Source: JBAXTE01 sp963556065 (GTDB taxonomy: Bacteria > Bacteroidota > Bacteroidia > Bacteroidales > WCHB1-69). Taken from it: a stretch of 64,000 bases of DNA. The notes under the pieces were generated by a model that was given only the letters and a program-made list of their open reading frames with translations, had not been told where the DNA came from and ran no database searches. A program made the position numbers and the translations under genes. The stretch is from positions 1-64,000 of the forward strand of contig CAUVYH020000005.1 in the NCBI GenBank assembly GCA_963556065.3. The letters are read 5' to 3'. Each line of letters starts with the position of its first letter. The stretch's first letter is position 1. Shown here piece by piece: positions 27,044-35,942 of the stretch.

Positions 27044-29674
27044 CTACTTGTTTAATATGATTTTGTTTCGTTGAATTGACTTGTCGTTAAACCTGATCTC
27101 GATAAAATAAATGCCGCTGTTTAATTCGGAAAGGTTTATGGTCGATTGGTTTTCGTTCATTAAGATAATCTTGCCACAGACATCTGTAATTTGTGTAGTG
27201 TATTTCTCAATAGTTGACGGTATAACTAATTGAATTTCACCTCGTGTTGGATTTGGATAGATTACGATAGGTGAATTTACAGAATTGTTTTCCGAAATGC
27301 CCACCGAATACCCAAATGTACTTGACATGGCAGTACAGCCATTTGCATCGGTAACCATAACCTGATATAAGCCGTCCTGAGTTGGAGTGTAGCTGTTTCC
27401 GGTTTCACCCGAAATTAATGATCCGTTGTAATACCATTGATTTCCGGTTGAAGCACTTGAATTCAGTACCAATCCCGCTTGTGAAATAATTGGAGTAGCA
27501 GGAGATGCAAATAGTGTAACAGATGTGGAATTAGTTCCTGTGCTTGTTCCACTAGTGACAGTGACGGAGTAGGTTGTACTTGCTGCAGGAGTAACGGTCG
27601 GGTTTTGCGAAGTGGAAGTGAAACCTGAGGGAGTTGAAGACCATTCATAGGTATATGAGGTTCCTCCACTTGGAATGCAATTAAGTTGAACGGAACTTCC
27701 CGGACAAATATTTGAAGGAGAAGCCGTTACACTTACCGACAAAGTACCGGCAACACTCACAGCAATAGCGGTTGACATGGCGGTACAACCATTTCCGTTG
27801 GTAACCATTACTTGATACGATCCGGATGCTGTTGGAGTATAAGAGGTTCCGGTTTGTCCCGAAATTATCGAACCGTTCAGATACCACTGGTTGCCGGAGG
27901 TTGCACTTGAATATAATACTGCCCCTGTCTGTGTAACAGTTGGTGTTGTGGGTACGGAGTATGTTGTTACTATAGTACTGCTGGTTGTTGTGTTGCTGCC
28001 GCTGGTAACGGTTACTGTATAGGTTGTACTTGCAGTTGGAACAACGGTTGGATTTTGTTGAGTAGAAGTAAAACCGGCAGGAGTTGAACCCCATTGATAA
28101 GAATAAGTAGTTCCACCGCTTGGAGTACAGCTGAGTTGCACGGATGTTCCCGGACAAACGGAAGATGGAGTGGCAGAAGTGGTAGCGGATAATGTACTGG
28201 AGCCCGAAACGGTTACTGCTACAGTAGCGGTGTCGGAACAACCGGTGGTTGTGTTAGTGATAATTACCGAATATGTGCCGCTTGTGGTTGGAGAAACACT
28301 TGGATTTTGGGTTGTAGCGGTAAATCCTGTGGTTGATGACCAAGCGTAAGTGTATGTGGGACTCGTTTCAGTAATTGAAGTGGCGGACGAGTTTAAAGTA
28401 ACGGCAGTTCCCGCAGTTACCTGAGTTGCTGATGCACTTGCCGATGCTACATGACCTCTTACGTAGCACATAGTGTATCGGTATGCGTGAACGGAATTGG
28501 CACTTGAAATAGTTTGTAGTACGGTTCCGGTTGGCCCTACTTCATAAATGCTACCTGTAGGATTGCAAACTAGATTATTTCCGTTATCCAATTGTTGACT
28601 ATTCCCCATGTCACCTGCCGAAAATGAAGGAATGGTGGGATTAATCACAGTAGTCGGTCCGATTATAGATCCGGCGGTATATGTGTAATTATATCCGTTA
28701 TAGGGAGGATTCCAAATAGCGACTTTAACATTTCCTCCGCTATTATTATTATAAGCACACAAATAATTGGGATACAGTGAATTTGTTGATGGGATCCAAT
28801 GAGCATCATGAATCACATTGAACCCACTATTGTTTCCTGTGGACGAAAGTCCATAGTTTCCGGGATTTCCCCAGCGATATAAAAAATCTCCTCCTTTTCC
28901 CGAATTTCCGCCGGAATGTGTAGCTGCTTGAGCGGTTGTGGTACTATGGTCGATTATGTAAATTTCATCCATTTCATGCGAACTAAGTGCGATTTGATTG
29001 AGCTGAGGATTATAATCTATGCCATTCATGTGAAACCAGTCCTGTTTCAAATTACAGTTAACGTTCATCAGTTCGGGGTGTGCCGATATGCTGCTTACAT
29101 AAGTTGCTGAAACGCTGCTATTTGTACTTTGGCAAAGGTGGTCCCAAAGATGCCATTCCCAAACTACGGTTCCGGTAGTAGCGCCGGTTGGGGCAACTTC
29201 TATAATTTTTTCCGACCAGATACCGCTAGAAGGAGCGGATGAAGCTCCTTTTGCCGTGGCCTCTGCTTGTGTTTTCTTTTCATAACAAATTAGTAGTACA
29301 TTTCCATTGGGCATAGCACATACATCATGGTGCATTTGGGTGTTTGCATCCGAAACGGCATATTCCCAAACCGTGGTTCCAGCCCAGTTGATTTTTCTTA
29401 CTTTTCCGGTGACCCCTCCTTGTCCAATGTTACCACTTTGATATTTAACTGTTTGCAGAATCGTGTCTCCCGGAAGCAAATACGCGGAATACGCGGTTGA
29501 TGAGGCCAATGACCACGTTTTGTAGATTGTCCCATTGGTGTCGACCAGTTTTGCCTGAGTATTGTTTTGTTTTGCATAAAAGGTGTACATCCCCCATTGT
29601 TGCGACATCACGTTTGGACAGGCTATGACCATAGCCCAGAACATAACGGTTGCTAATGTGATTTTTCTCGCCAT
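27044..29674 (-). CDS. Arylsulfotransferase-family T9SS cargo protein, copy 2, with two tandem Ig-like modules
   Basis: 876 residues. Signal peptide (1-24, ending PNVMSQ) and an ASST propeller (about 25-420) nearly the same as copy 1 (MHHDVCAMPNGN, DWFHMNGIDYNPQLNQIALSSHEMDE, NVIHDAHWIP). Then a PKD-like domain, two nearly repeated Ig-like modules of about 150 residues each (SVCPGTSVQLSCTPSGG... and NICPGSSVQLNCIPSGG..., each ending QVMVT.GNGCTAMS) and a T9SS sorting domain (YPNPTRGEIQLVIP...GIYFIEIRFN). The extra modules may present the enzyme away from the surface. It arose by tandem duplication with copy 1; both have their own upstream operator-like repeats. Confidence 0.83.
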   Translation of the reverse strand: MARKITLATVMFWAMVIACPNVMSQQWGMYTFYAKQNNTQAKLVDTNGTIYKTWSLASSTAYSAYLLPGDTILQTVKYQSGNIGQGGVTGKVRKINWAGTTVWEYAVSDANTQMHHDVCAMPNGNVLLICYEKKTQAEATAKGASSAPSSGIWSEKIIEVAPTGATTGTVVWEWHLWDHLCQSTNSSVSATYVSSISAHPELMNVNCNLKQDWFHMNGIDYNPQLNQIALSSHEMDEIYIIDHSTTTAQAATHSGGNSGKGGDFLYRWGNPGNYGLSSTGNNSGFNVIHDAHWIPSTNSLYPNYLCAYNNNSGGNVKVAIWNPPYNGYNYTYTAGSIIGPTTVINPTIPSFSAGDMGNSQQLDNGNNLVCNPTGSIYEVGPTGTVLQTISSANSVHAYRYTMCYVRGHVASASASATQVTAGTAVTLNSSATSITETSPTYTYAWSSTTGFTATTQNPSVSPTTSGTYSVIITNTTTGCSDTATVAVTVSGSSTLSATTSATPSSVCPGTSVQLSCTPSGGTTYSYQWGSTPAGFTSTQQNPTVVPTASTTYTVTVTSGSNTTTSSTIVTTYSVPTTPTVTQTGAVLYSSATSGNQWYLNGSIISGQTGTSYTPTASGSYQVMVTNGNGCTAMSTAIAVSVAGTLSVSVTASPSNICPGSSVQLNCIPSGGTSYTYEWSSTPSGFTSTSQNPTVTPAASTTYSVTVTSGTSTGTNSTSVTLFASPATPIISQAGLVLNSSASTGNQWYYNGSLISGETGNSYTPTQDGLYQVMVTDANGCTAMSSTFGYSVGISENNSVNSPIVIYPNPTRGEIQLVIPSTIEKYTTQITDVCGKIILMNENQSTINLSELNSGIYFIEIRFNDKSIQRNKIILNK
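27300..28205 (-). repeat. Two tandem Ig-like coding modules inside the arylsulfotransferase copy 2 gene
   Basis: Two units of about 450 bp (roughly 27755-28205 and 27300-27754) coding for similar sequences: CPGTSVQLSC and CPGSSVQLNC, GNQWYLNGSIISGQTG and GNQWYYNGSLISGETG. They mark an internal duplication. Confidence 0.75.
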
Positions 29675-29781
29675 AATAATAACTTTTTTTTGATTAACTT
29701 TTTTCTTTTCCCCTTTTTATTGAAGTTGTAGCAATCTACAATATGCAATATTAAGTAATTGTTAAGATTCGGTAAATAAAA

Positions 29782-29833
29782 AATAGAAGTTAGCCCCGTT
29801 TTAATAGATGAATTAAATAGGTTTATCGACGAA
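29782..29833 (-). promoter_or_regulatory. Candidate LytTR operator upstream of arylsulfotransferase copy 2
   Basis: Minus strand: TTCGTCGAT (29825-29833), 12 bp, TTCATCTAT (29804-29812), 15 bp, TTCTATT (29782-29788). Spacing is identical to the copy at 26964-27015; the bases between differ, which suggests selection on the elements. Confidence 0.5.
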
Positions 29834-29913
29834 ATGAAAAGAAGGTGTTTTTTATTAATGATCAACTACATTTTGAAGAAAAAAACCATTAACAAAAAGG
29901 GAAAAACATGATT

Positions 29914-31134
29914 TTATTCATACCGGATTGCAGTAATCGGATCTAATGCGGAAGCCTTACGGGAAGGATACCAGCCGAAGAATATTCCGGTTGCCACACA
30001 AACGGAAAATGAAATAATAATTGAGTAAAGCGTTACACTGGTTGGCCAACTTAAAATTTTTGAGACCAGTACTGTGGCTCCAAGACCCACGATTACGCCG
30101 ATAATTCCACCGGTGATACTGATTAAAACCGCTTCGGTCAGAAACTGCATTAACACATCCCGCTCACGGGCACCCACGGCCATGCGTAACCCGATCTCGT
30201 GAGTGCGTTCTTTTACGGATACGTACATGATATTCATAATCCCGATACCCCCGACTAATAAAGAAATACTGGCGATGGCCACCAACAAGATGGTCAGCAT
30301 TTCACTGGTGGAACTGAAAGTCTTGATTAGTTCCTGTTGCGAAAAGACATTGAAATCATCGTCCTCTCCTTCGGCTATTTTATGATTGGCTCTGATTATG
30401 GTTGTAATCTCTTTCACGGCATCTTCGGCGACACTTTCGCTTTTTGCGGAAGCTACGATTGATTGCAGATAGGTGGTCGCCAGAATTCGCTTTTGAACCG
30501 AAGTATAAGGAGCCAGAATAATATCATCTTGATCTTGTCCAAAAGTATTTTCTCCTTTTTCGCTGAGGACTCCGATTACTTTAAACGGAATGCTGTTGAA
30601 TCGGATTATTTTTCCGATAGGATCTTCCCCGTTTTTAAACAGATTGTCAACAATTGTTTGCCCGATTACAGCAACTTTTGCTGCTGAAGTGATATCATCA
30701 TTGGTAAACATACTTCCTTTTTTCATCGATAGAACCCGTACCGAAAGATATTCGGGGCTCACCCCATATATTTGGGATGGCCAGTTATTGGCACCGAAGA
30801 TTGCTTGCCCATTTCCATTCACCTGAGGGGAAACACTGGTAATCAATGTTGCTTTGCTTTTTAGCGTATTCAAATCCTCAATGGTTAGCGTTTGAGAGGC
30901 TCCCATATCCATTCTAACGCCACCATGCATTTCGGCACCCGGACGCACATTAATCATATTGGATCCCATACTGGAAATTTGGGTTTTTATGCTTTGGTTT
31001 GAACCCTCACCGATGGCCAGCATGGTAATAACCGAGGCAACTCCAATAATAATTCCCATCATGGTAAGCAATGCACGGGTTTTATTTAAAAGGAGGGCTT
31101 TCCAAGCCAATTTGAATAAATTCAGGAGTTTCAT
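29914..31134 (-). CDS. MacB-type ABC transporter permease
   Basis: 406 residues with the MacB/FtsX plan: N-terminal helix (about 18-42, LLTMMGIIIGVASVITMLA), a periplasmic MacB_PCD domain (about 45-280) and three C-terminal helices with GGIGIMNIMYVSVKERTHEIGLRMAVGAR, the FtsX signature. It lacks an ATPase domain, which is supplied by the gene 33 bp upstream. With MacA and TolC it should form a tripartite mechanotransmission pump moving a substrate from the periplasm across the outer membrane. Substrate unknown. Confidence 0.92.
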   Translation of the reverse strand: MKLLNLFKLAWKALLLNKTRALLTMMGIIIGVASVITMLAIGEGSNQSIKTQISSMGSNMINVRPGAEMHGGVRMDMGASQTLTIEDLNTLKSKATLITSVSPQVNGNGQAIFGANNWPSQIYGVSPEYLSVRVLSMKKGSMFTNDDITSAAKVAVIGQTIVDNLFKNGEDPIGKIIRFNSIPFKVIGVLSEKGENTFGQDQDDIILAPYTSVQKRILATTYLQSIVASAKSESVAEDAVKEITTIIRANHKIAEGEDDDFNVFSQQELIKTFSSTSEMLTILLVAIASISLLVGGIGIMNIMYVSVKERTHEIGLRMAVGARERDVLMQFLTEAVLISITGGIIGVIVGLGATVLVSKILSWPTSVTLYSIIISFSVCVATGIFFGWYPSRKASALDPITAIRYE

Positions 31135-31167
31135 CTTTTCTGTTTTTTGGGTTGAATGGGCATAAGA

Positions 31168-31917
31168 TTAATCGATATCATCTTCTTTGGGAAGTTGAAG
31201 TAGCATTTCGTGAGCATTTGAAGGCTTGTCAATAATGGTATCTTTTATGATTTTACCGTCTTTCAGCACGATGGTTCGTTTGCTGAATGCTGCAATATCG
31301 GGTTCGTGGGTAACAAAGACAATGGTTTTTCCTTTTGCGTTCAGATCCTGAAACATTGCCATGATTTCATAAGAAGTTCGGGTGTCAAGGTTTCCCGTGG
31401 CTTCATCGGCAAGAATTACCACCGGCCTATTTACTAGTGAACGGGCAATGGCTATTCGCTGTTGTTGACCTCCCGAAAGCTGGCTGGGCACATAGTTTAA
31501 CCGATGTGATAGTCCTACTTGATTCAGTGCTTCAATAGCTCGTTCTTTTCGCTCTTTTGAAGAGATGGAACTGTTATAGAATAGAGGAAGCTCTGCATTT
31601 TCTATGGACGTTGTCTTTGGAAGCAGGTTATACGATTGAAAGATAAATCCGATTTTTTCGTTTCTGATTTTAGCCAATTCATTTCGGGTAAGATCTTTCA
31701 CGGGAATATTATCCAGCTTATATATTCCGGCAGAGCATTTGTCGAGGCAACCCAAGATATTAAGCAACGTGGATTTTCCGGAACCACTAGCCCCCATAAT
31801 GGTTACAAATTCTCCTTCCTGGATGGTAAAACTTACACCTCGAAGCGCATGTACCGCTTCGTCGCCTACAATATATTGGCGGGTAATATTTTCCATTTCT
31901 ATAATTGGCTTATTCAT
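31168..31917 (-). CDS. MacB/LolD-type ABC transporter ATP-binding protein
   Basis: 249 residues. Walker A GASGSGKS (about 40-47), Q-loop FQSYNLL, ABC signature LSGGQQQR, Walker B VILADEATGNLD and the H-loop FVTHEPD are all intact. The type is that of LolD/MacB ATPases, which pair with FtsX-like permeases. It lies between the macA-like gene and the permease gene in one minus-strand operon. Confidence 0.94.
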   Translation of the reverse strand: MNKPIIEMENITRQYIVGDEAVHALRGVSFTIQEGEFVTIMGASGSGKSTLLNILGCLDKCSAGIYKLDNIPVKDLTRNELAKIRNEKIGFIFQSYNLLPKTTSIENAELPLFYNSSISSKERKERAIEALNQVGLSHRLNYVPSQLSGGQQQRIAIARSLVNRPVVILADEATGNLDTRTSYEIMAMFQDLNAKGKTIVFVTHEPDIAAFSKRTIVLKDGKIIKDTIIDKPSNAHEMLLQLPKEDDID

Positions 31918-31978
31918 GGGAATTTATCTCTTTTCCTTTTTTATTATTTGAGTAAGATTGCTGTAAACAGAAGGTCTA

Positions 31979-33247
31979 TTATTTCTTTTTGGAATTGTCG
32001 CTGTTCTTTTTTCCGGGAGGTTTCGGCATAAATGGGCTTTCGGAAGAGCCTTCTTTTTGAGCTGTCATACCTTTTACTTGATATGCCATCGAAATAGCTA
32101 TTTCGTCTCCTGTTTTTAACCCGTTGATTATTTCCGTATTGATCCCATCGTTGCTTCCTACAGTTACTTGTGTGGGGTGAAGACCTTTAGAATCTTTTAC
32201 CCACAAGGTTTTCTGATGTTGGTTTGATGTAAGTTGTTCCTTTTCGGAGGGTGGTGGTCCCATTTTTTGTTCATTGTTCGGGGATTCGCTTGAAAATTGG
32301 GCGTTATACGATTTTAGCATTTGCATATTAGGATTGAAATTGAAGGCCTGAGAACTTACGGTGAGTACATCCTTTAGTTCCAACGTGTAAATTGAAATTG
32401 TGGCGGTGAGTCCGGGTAACAATTTTTCATCCGGATTATCGGCTTTCACGATTACTTTGTAAGTCACTACATTTGAAGTTGTTGTAGCATTCATCCTTAC
32501 TTGGGTAACTGTTCCCGAAAATTCTTCGCCTTGATATGCATCCACGGTGAACGTTACACGTTGTCCGATTTTTACATTTCCGATATCGGCTTCATCCACA
32601 TTTGCCTCTACCTGCATCTGCCGTAAATCTTCTGCAATGGTAAACAGTGTAGGAGTACTGAAACTTGCGGCTACGGTTTGTCCTACATCTACGGCTTTCG
32701 ACAAAACAATACCGTCAATTGGGGAATAAATATCAGCGTACCCTAAATTCGTTTCCATTTTGTTAAGGTCGTATTTACGTTGTTCTAAAGCTCCTTTTGC
32801 GTTGTTTAGTTTATACAGTGCTTCATCGTAGTCGTTTTGACTGATTGATTTATTTTTAAACAAGCCGGCTTGCCGGGCAAAAATTTTCTCCAGATAATTT
32901 ACCTCGTTCAGTGCGTTATTGTAGTTGGCTTTTGCTTCGTTCACCGAAGCGATCAGATTGGTTTTGTCCAGCTCTGCAATCAATTGACCGGCCTTTACTT
33001 TGCTGTTGAAGTCAACGTAAATTTTCTTCACTACCCCGGAAACTTGAGTTCCCACTGCCACTTGCTTTGTGGGTTGAATGGTTCCGGTTGCAGTAACTAC
33101 AGTGCTGATATTTCCTTTTTCTGCTTTTACCGTTTCAACAACCACCTTCTGTGTTTCTTTCTTGATGAATAAGAAGTAAATCAAGGCCATAGCGACAACG
33201 AGAATGGCACTTCCGATAAGGATCCTCTTTTTATTGAAGTTCTTCAT
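31979..33247 (-). CDS. MacA-type periplasmic adaptor protein (HlyD/RND-MFP family)
   Basis: 422 residues: an N-terminal membrane anchor (about 8-28), lipoyl halves (GTIQPTKQVAVGTQVSGVVKKI and IYSPIDGIVLSKAVDVGQTV) flanking a coiled-coil hairpin (about 95-170), a beta-barrel domain and a membrane-proximal domain. A polar insertion (about 310-345, rich in Ser, Pro, Gln, Glu, with MGPPPSEKEQ) and a Pro/Lys-rich C-terminal tail are not usual. It links the inner-membrane MacB parts to TolC. It sits 40 bp after the tolC-like gene. Confidence 0.92.
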   Translation of the reverse strand: MKNFNKKRILIGSAILVVAMALIYFLFIKKETQKVVVETVKAEKGNISTVVTATGTIQPTKQVAVGTQVSGVVKKIYVDFNSKVKAGQLIAELDKTNLIASVNEAKANYNNALNEVNYLEKIFARQAGLFKNKSISQNDYDEALYKLNNAKGALEQRKYDLNKMETNLGYADIYSPIDGIVLSKAVDVGQTVAASFSTPTLFTIAEDLRQMQVEANVDEADIGNVKIGQRVTFTVDAYQGEEFSGTVTQVRMNATTTSNVVTYKVIVKADNPDEKLLPGLTATISIYTLELKDVLTVSSQAFNFNPNMQMLKSYNAQFSSESPNNEQKMGPPPSEKEQLTSNQHQKTLWVKDSKGLHPTQVTVGSNDGINTEIINGLKTGDEIAISMAYQVKGMTAQKEGSSESPFMPKPPGKKNSDNSKKK

Positions 33248-33287
33248 GATCTGTATGTTTTTTCTTTAAATATATCATTTTTATGAA

Positions 33288-34607
33288 TTAAAACTTTCCG
33301 TTATAGTATTGAATTAGTAGCTGATAGATAAGCAGCGTGTGTTTTGCCACAATGTATTTTTGCGAAGCACTTAAATAATTATTCATGCTGAGCTGTAAAT
33401 CTATAAAACTAATTGCTCCTAAATCAAATTGCTGTTGAGCAATCGTATATGCTGTGGTTGAAGCCTCAAGTTGGGCTAATGCAGCTTTAGTTTGACTCTG
33501 AGCTGCGGCTGAATTCAACCATAGCGATTCTATCTTTTGAGTGGTCTCTTTTTGGGCATTATAGAGATTGTATTGTGACTTTTGAATTTGAATTTTTGCA
33601 TTTTGTACTTTCGACTTTGTTGTGTTGTTATCCCAAATGGGGACATTCAATCGGAGTGCTATGCTTTGGTTAAAATTGTTATTGAACTGATTGGCAAAAG
33701 TTTCTGCCTGTGTACTGGTGTATCCGGTAGAAAGATTTCCTGATATTGCTAGTGTGGGGTAGTAAGCTCCTTTTGCAATCTTAAGCCCAATAGTATTGGC
33801 TTCAATCTCGATTTCTGCCGCTTTAATTTCCGGAAGGTTGGTTAATGCCGATGCCATCACGGTCTCTTTACCAGTAATCGCAGAGGATTGGTTTATCAGC
33901 GAATCTTCAGCTAAGTCGAAAGGAACAGATGAGGGCAGTTCTAAAAACTGTTTTAGCGTTAACACCTGATTTGCAACCGCATTTTTTGCGACCACAAGGT
34001 TATAGTTATTTGTAGCAACCTGCGATTGGGCATCAGAATAAGTTTTCACATCTATGGTTCCTGCATTGTATTTATTGGTAATCATGTCGAGCTGACGCTG
34101 GCTTAAAGTCAGATTGTTTTCTGCAATTTTCACTTCCTCTTTAAGGTATAAAACCTGAATGAATGATTGAATAATGTTTAGTGTAATGTCTTTTTTTGCT
34201 TCTTCGATTAAAAATTCATTTTGCTTGATTGACAGCTTGTTTTGCTTAATCTGATTTGTTTGCTGAAAACCGTTGAAAATGGTAGCTTGTGCATTTAGCC
34301 CGATGCTAGTGGAATTAATCACTTTCGAAACGAAATCGCTGGTAATAGGATCGATACTGGTTCCTTGAGTCAGCGATTGCGAACCCGAAGCATTAAGGCT
34401 TGGAAATAATGCACTTTTCGATTGCTTATAAGTGATTTCCACACTGTTTTTGCTTAATATCGCTTGCTTTACCGTAATGTTGTTCTCGTGTGCATAAGAG
34501 ATACATTGCTTCAATGTCCATGCGGAGGTGTCTCTTTTTCCGTTTTGTCCTAGACTGAATTGAAGAATGAAAAGAGACAACGTGATAAATAATATATATT
34601 TTTTCAT
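33288..34607 (-). CDS. TolC family outer membrane efflux channel
   Basis: About 439 residues from the ATG at 34605-34607 (MKKYILFITLSLFILQFSLG signal peptide); an upstream ATG at 34622 is possible. Two OEP repeats with long coiled helices are visible (WTLKQCISYAHENNITVKQA at the start; the second half begins near NLPEIKAAEIEIEAN). First gene of the tolC-macA-macB operon. The upstream region holds operator-like repeats at 34738-34788. Confidence 0.9.
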   Translation of the reverse strand: MKKYILFITLSLFILQFSLGQNGKRDTSAWTLKQCISYAHENNITVKQAILSKNSVEITYKQSKSALFPSLNASGSQSLTQGTSIDPITSDFVSKVINSTSIGLNAQATIFNGFQQTNQIKQNKLSIKQNEFLIEEAKKDITLNIIQSFIQVLYLKEEVKIAENNLTLSQRQLDMITNKYNAGTIDVKTYSDAQSQVATNNYNLVVAKNAVANQVLTLKQFLELPSSVPFDLAEDSLINQSSAITGKETVMASALTNLPEIKAAEIEIEANTIGLKIAKGAYYPTLAISGNLSTGYTSTQAETFANQFNNNFNQSIALRLNVPIWDNNTTKSKVQNAKIQIQKSQYNLYNAQKETTQKIESLWLNSAAAQSQTKAALAQLEASTTAYTIAQQQFDLGAISFIDLQLSMNNYLSASQKYIVAKHTLLIYQLLIQYYNGKF

Positions 34608-34737
34608 TTTTATTCTCATCATTTGAGTATAATTAACGTTTAGTTTTTACCCTGCTTTGAGATCTATTATTGATTAACGCTTTTCCAGTTTTTATATTTA
34701 ACAAAATTCATCAATTTTCCTAATATGTATCAACGAA

Positions 34738-34788
34738 ATAGATGAACTGCCTAGACACTTATCCGAATGAGGATTTTTCATCGACTAA
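34738..34788 (-). promoter_or_regulatory. Candidate LytTR operator upstream of the tolC-macAB operon
   Basis: Minus strand: TTAGTCGAT (34780-34788), 12 bp, TTCGGATAA (34759-34767), 12 bp, TTCATCTAT (34738-34746). Three elements with 21-bp phasing; the middle one is weak, and no TTCTATT follows at the place seen in the other copies. Confidence 0.35.
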
Positions 34789-34853
34789 TTGTTTAGGTTT
34801 TTATGGATTTTTTAGGTTTTATTTTCTTTTTTGGGACCCATCAGCTTCTGCTT

Positions 34854-34987
34854 TTTTGTTGATAGGTTTATTAGTTTATAAGTTGATAGGGAGACCCGAA
34901 ATCAGTAAAAAGGAAAAAGTTAAAAGGAGAAAGTAAAATATGAATTAGACAAATGTTACTTTGCGCCATTCTCGCATCGCGACAACT
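34854..34987 (+). repeat. Dispersed intergenic repeat, copy A
   Basis: About 130 bp, close to identical with copy B at 39266-39409 in the same direction (shared blocks GTTGATAGGTTTATTAG, GGGAGACCCGAAATCAG, ACTTTGCGCC or GCTTTGCGCC). Copy A has an extra 8 bp (AAGTTGAT); copy B has an extra stretch near its end. No coding capacity and no inverted termini seen. Confidence 0.75.
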
Positions 34988-35111
34988 CACAGTTTATAAT
35001 TCATATCTCATAACTCTCTGTTCGTCTCGCTTTGCACTCTCAGCCACTTGGTCACTAGGCCACCTAATATCTCATTACTTTCAGTTTCTCTTCACGATCC
35101 CCTTCACAAAA

Positions 35112-35924
35112 TTACGGTTCAACCACATTTATAAAGAGTGTATCCGAATTTAGCCCCGTAAATATGCCGTATCCATTCGTAATACTCGTTGAAGGATTAG
35201 TCAAGGTCAAGGAGTTTGCACTATTTTGGTTATACAGTGCCGCGTAATCTGGAAGCACGTGATATAAGATAATCCGGTGCATTCCGTAATACTGAAATTC
35301 CATCGAATTAATGACTTCGGAAGAGGAATTACTCGGACTTTTTTTAAACCGGTTACCCGGAGGAGTTTCATCGCCAAAATCACGGATAGGAACCAGTGTG
35401 CTTTCTATATTTTCAACTACAATCAGATAATATGATCCGTCGGTATTATCCCAAGTCAGCGTAATCGGATCAGGCATTGTTCCAGAAGGAGGCCCCGAAG
35501 TGGTGTCCATTTGCTCAATTTCAATGGTTGTGGCCGATTGTGTAAAATTTAAAGGCTGCGTAGGAATGTAAGTATAAGCTTTTACACTTTTTGAGTTAAA
35601 GGAAAACGAAATGTTGTATTTGGCTCCTTCGGTTACAATAATCGAACTGTCGATATAATTGCCATCGCCGAGTGGAGTGAGTTGATGTGTTTGATTATTC
35701 CATTCCACTTGAATAGGTAAACTGTTTATGTTGTCGGAAGAGACTTCAACTTCTGAGGCAAACGGAATCTGACGTGATATCTTTACCGTCAGATAATTTC
35801 CAGGTATTAGATACGCTTCCACAATCGGAGTATCGGTATATTCAATATCCTCTTTATTGCAGGCAATGAGCAATATAAGTGAAAGAATCAACGATCGTTT
35901 TATAATTGATTTTATGGTTTTCAT
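35112..35924 (-). CDS. DUF4249 family lipoprotein
   Basis: 270 residues with a lipoprotein signal (SLILSLILLIAC, Cys at about residue 22) and the DUF4249 pattern DTPIVEAYLIPGNYLTVKISRQIPF. Family members lie next to TonB-dependent receptors and are thought to be surface lipoproteins that help substrate capture, but no substrate is known. Its start is 18 bp after the receptor stop, so the two are co-transcribed. Confidence 0.87.
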   Translation of the reverse strand: MKTIKSIIKRSLILSLILLIACNKEDIEYTDTPIVEAYLIPGNYLTVKISRQIPFASEVEVSSDNINSLPIQVEWNNQTHQLTPLGDGNYIDSSIIVTEGAKYNISFSFNSKSVKAYTYIPTQPLNFTQSATTIEIEQMDTTSGPPSGTMPDPITLTWDNTDGSYYLIVVENIESTLVPIRDFGDETPPGNRFKKSPSNSSSEVINSMEFQYYGMHRIILYHVLPDYAALYNQNSANSLTLTNPSTSITNGYGIFTGLNSDTLFINVVEP

Positions 35925-35942
35925 GCATTAATATTTTTAAAA

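Larger units (their letters stand above)
34623..35111. other. Intergenic region between the DUF4249 and tolC genes
   Basis: About 490 bp. Right to left it holds a dispersed repeat copy (34854-34987), the operator-like repeats (34738-34788) and the tolC promoter region. Two short open frames (34742-34936 and 34953-35153) fall on repeat and operator DNA and are not considered genes. Confidence 0.6.

Noticed and set aside
27681..28241. 186-codon open frame on the minus strand, rich in Tyr, Arg and Asn, within the arylsulfotransferase copy 2 gene
   Set aside because: It is a shadow frame of the Ser/Thr-rich Ig-like repeats; no motif and no start context, while the main frame is clearly coding.
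34742..35153. Two short plus-strand open frames between the efflux operon and DUF4249
   Set aside because: They lie on the operator-like repeats and on dispersed repeat copy A; the matching copy B does not keep the frame.
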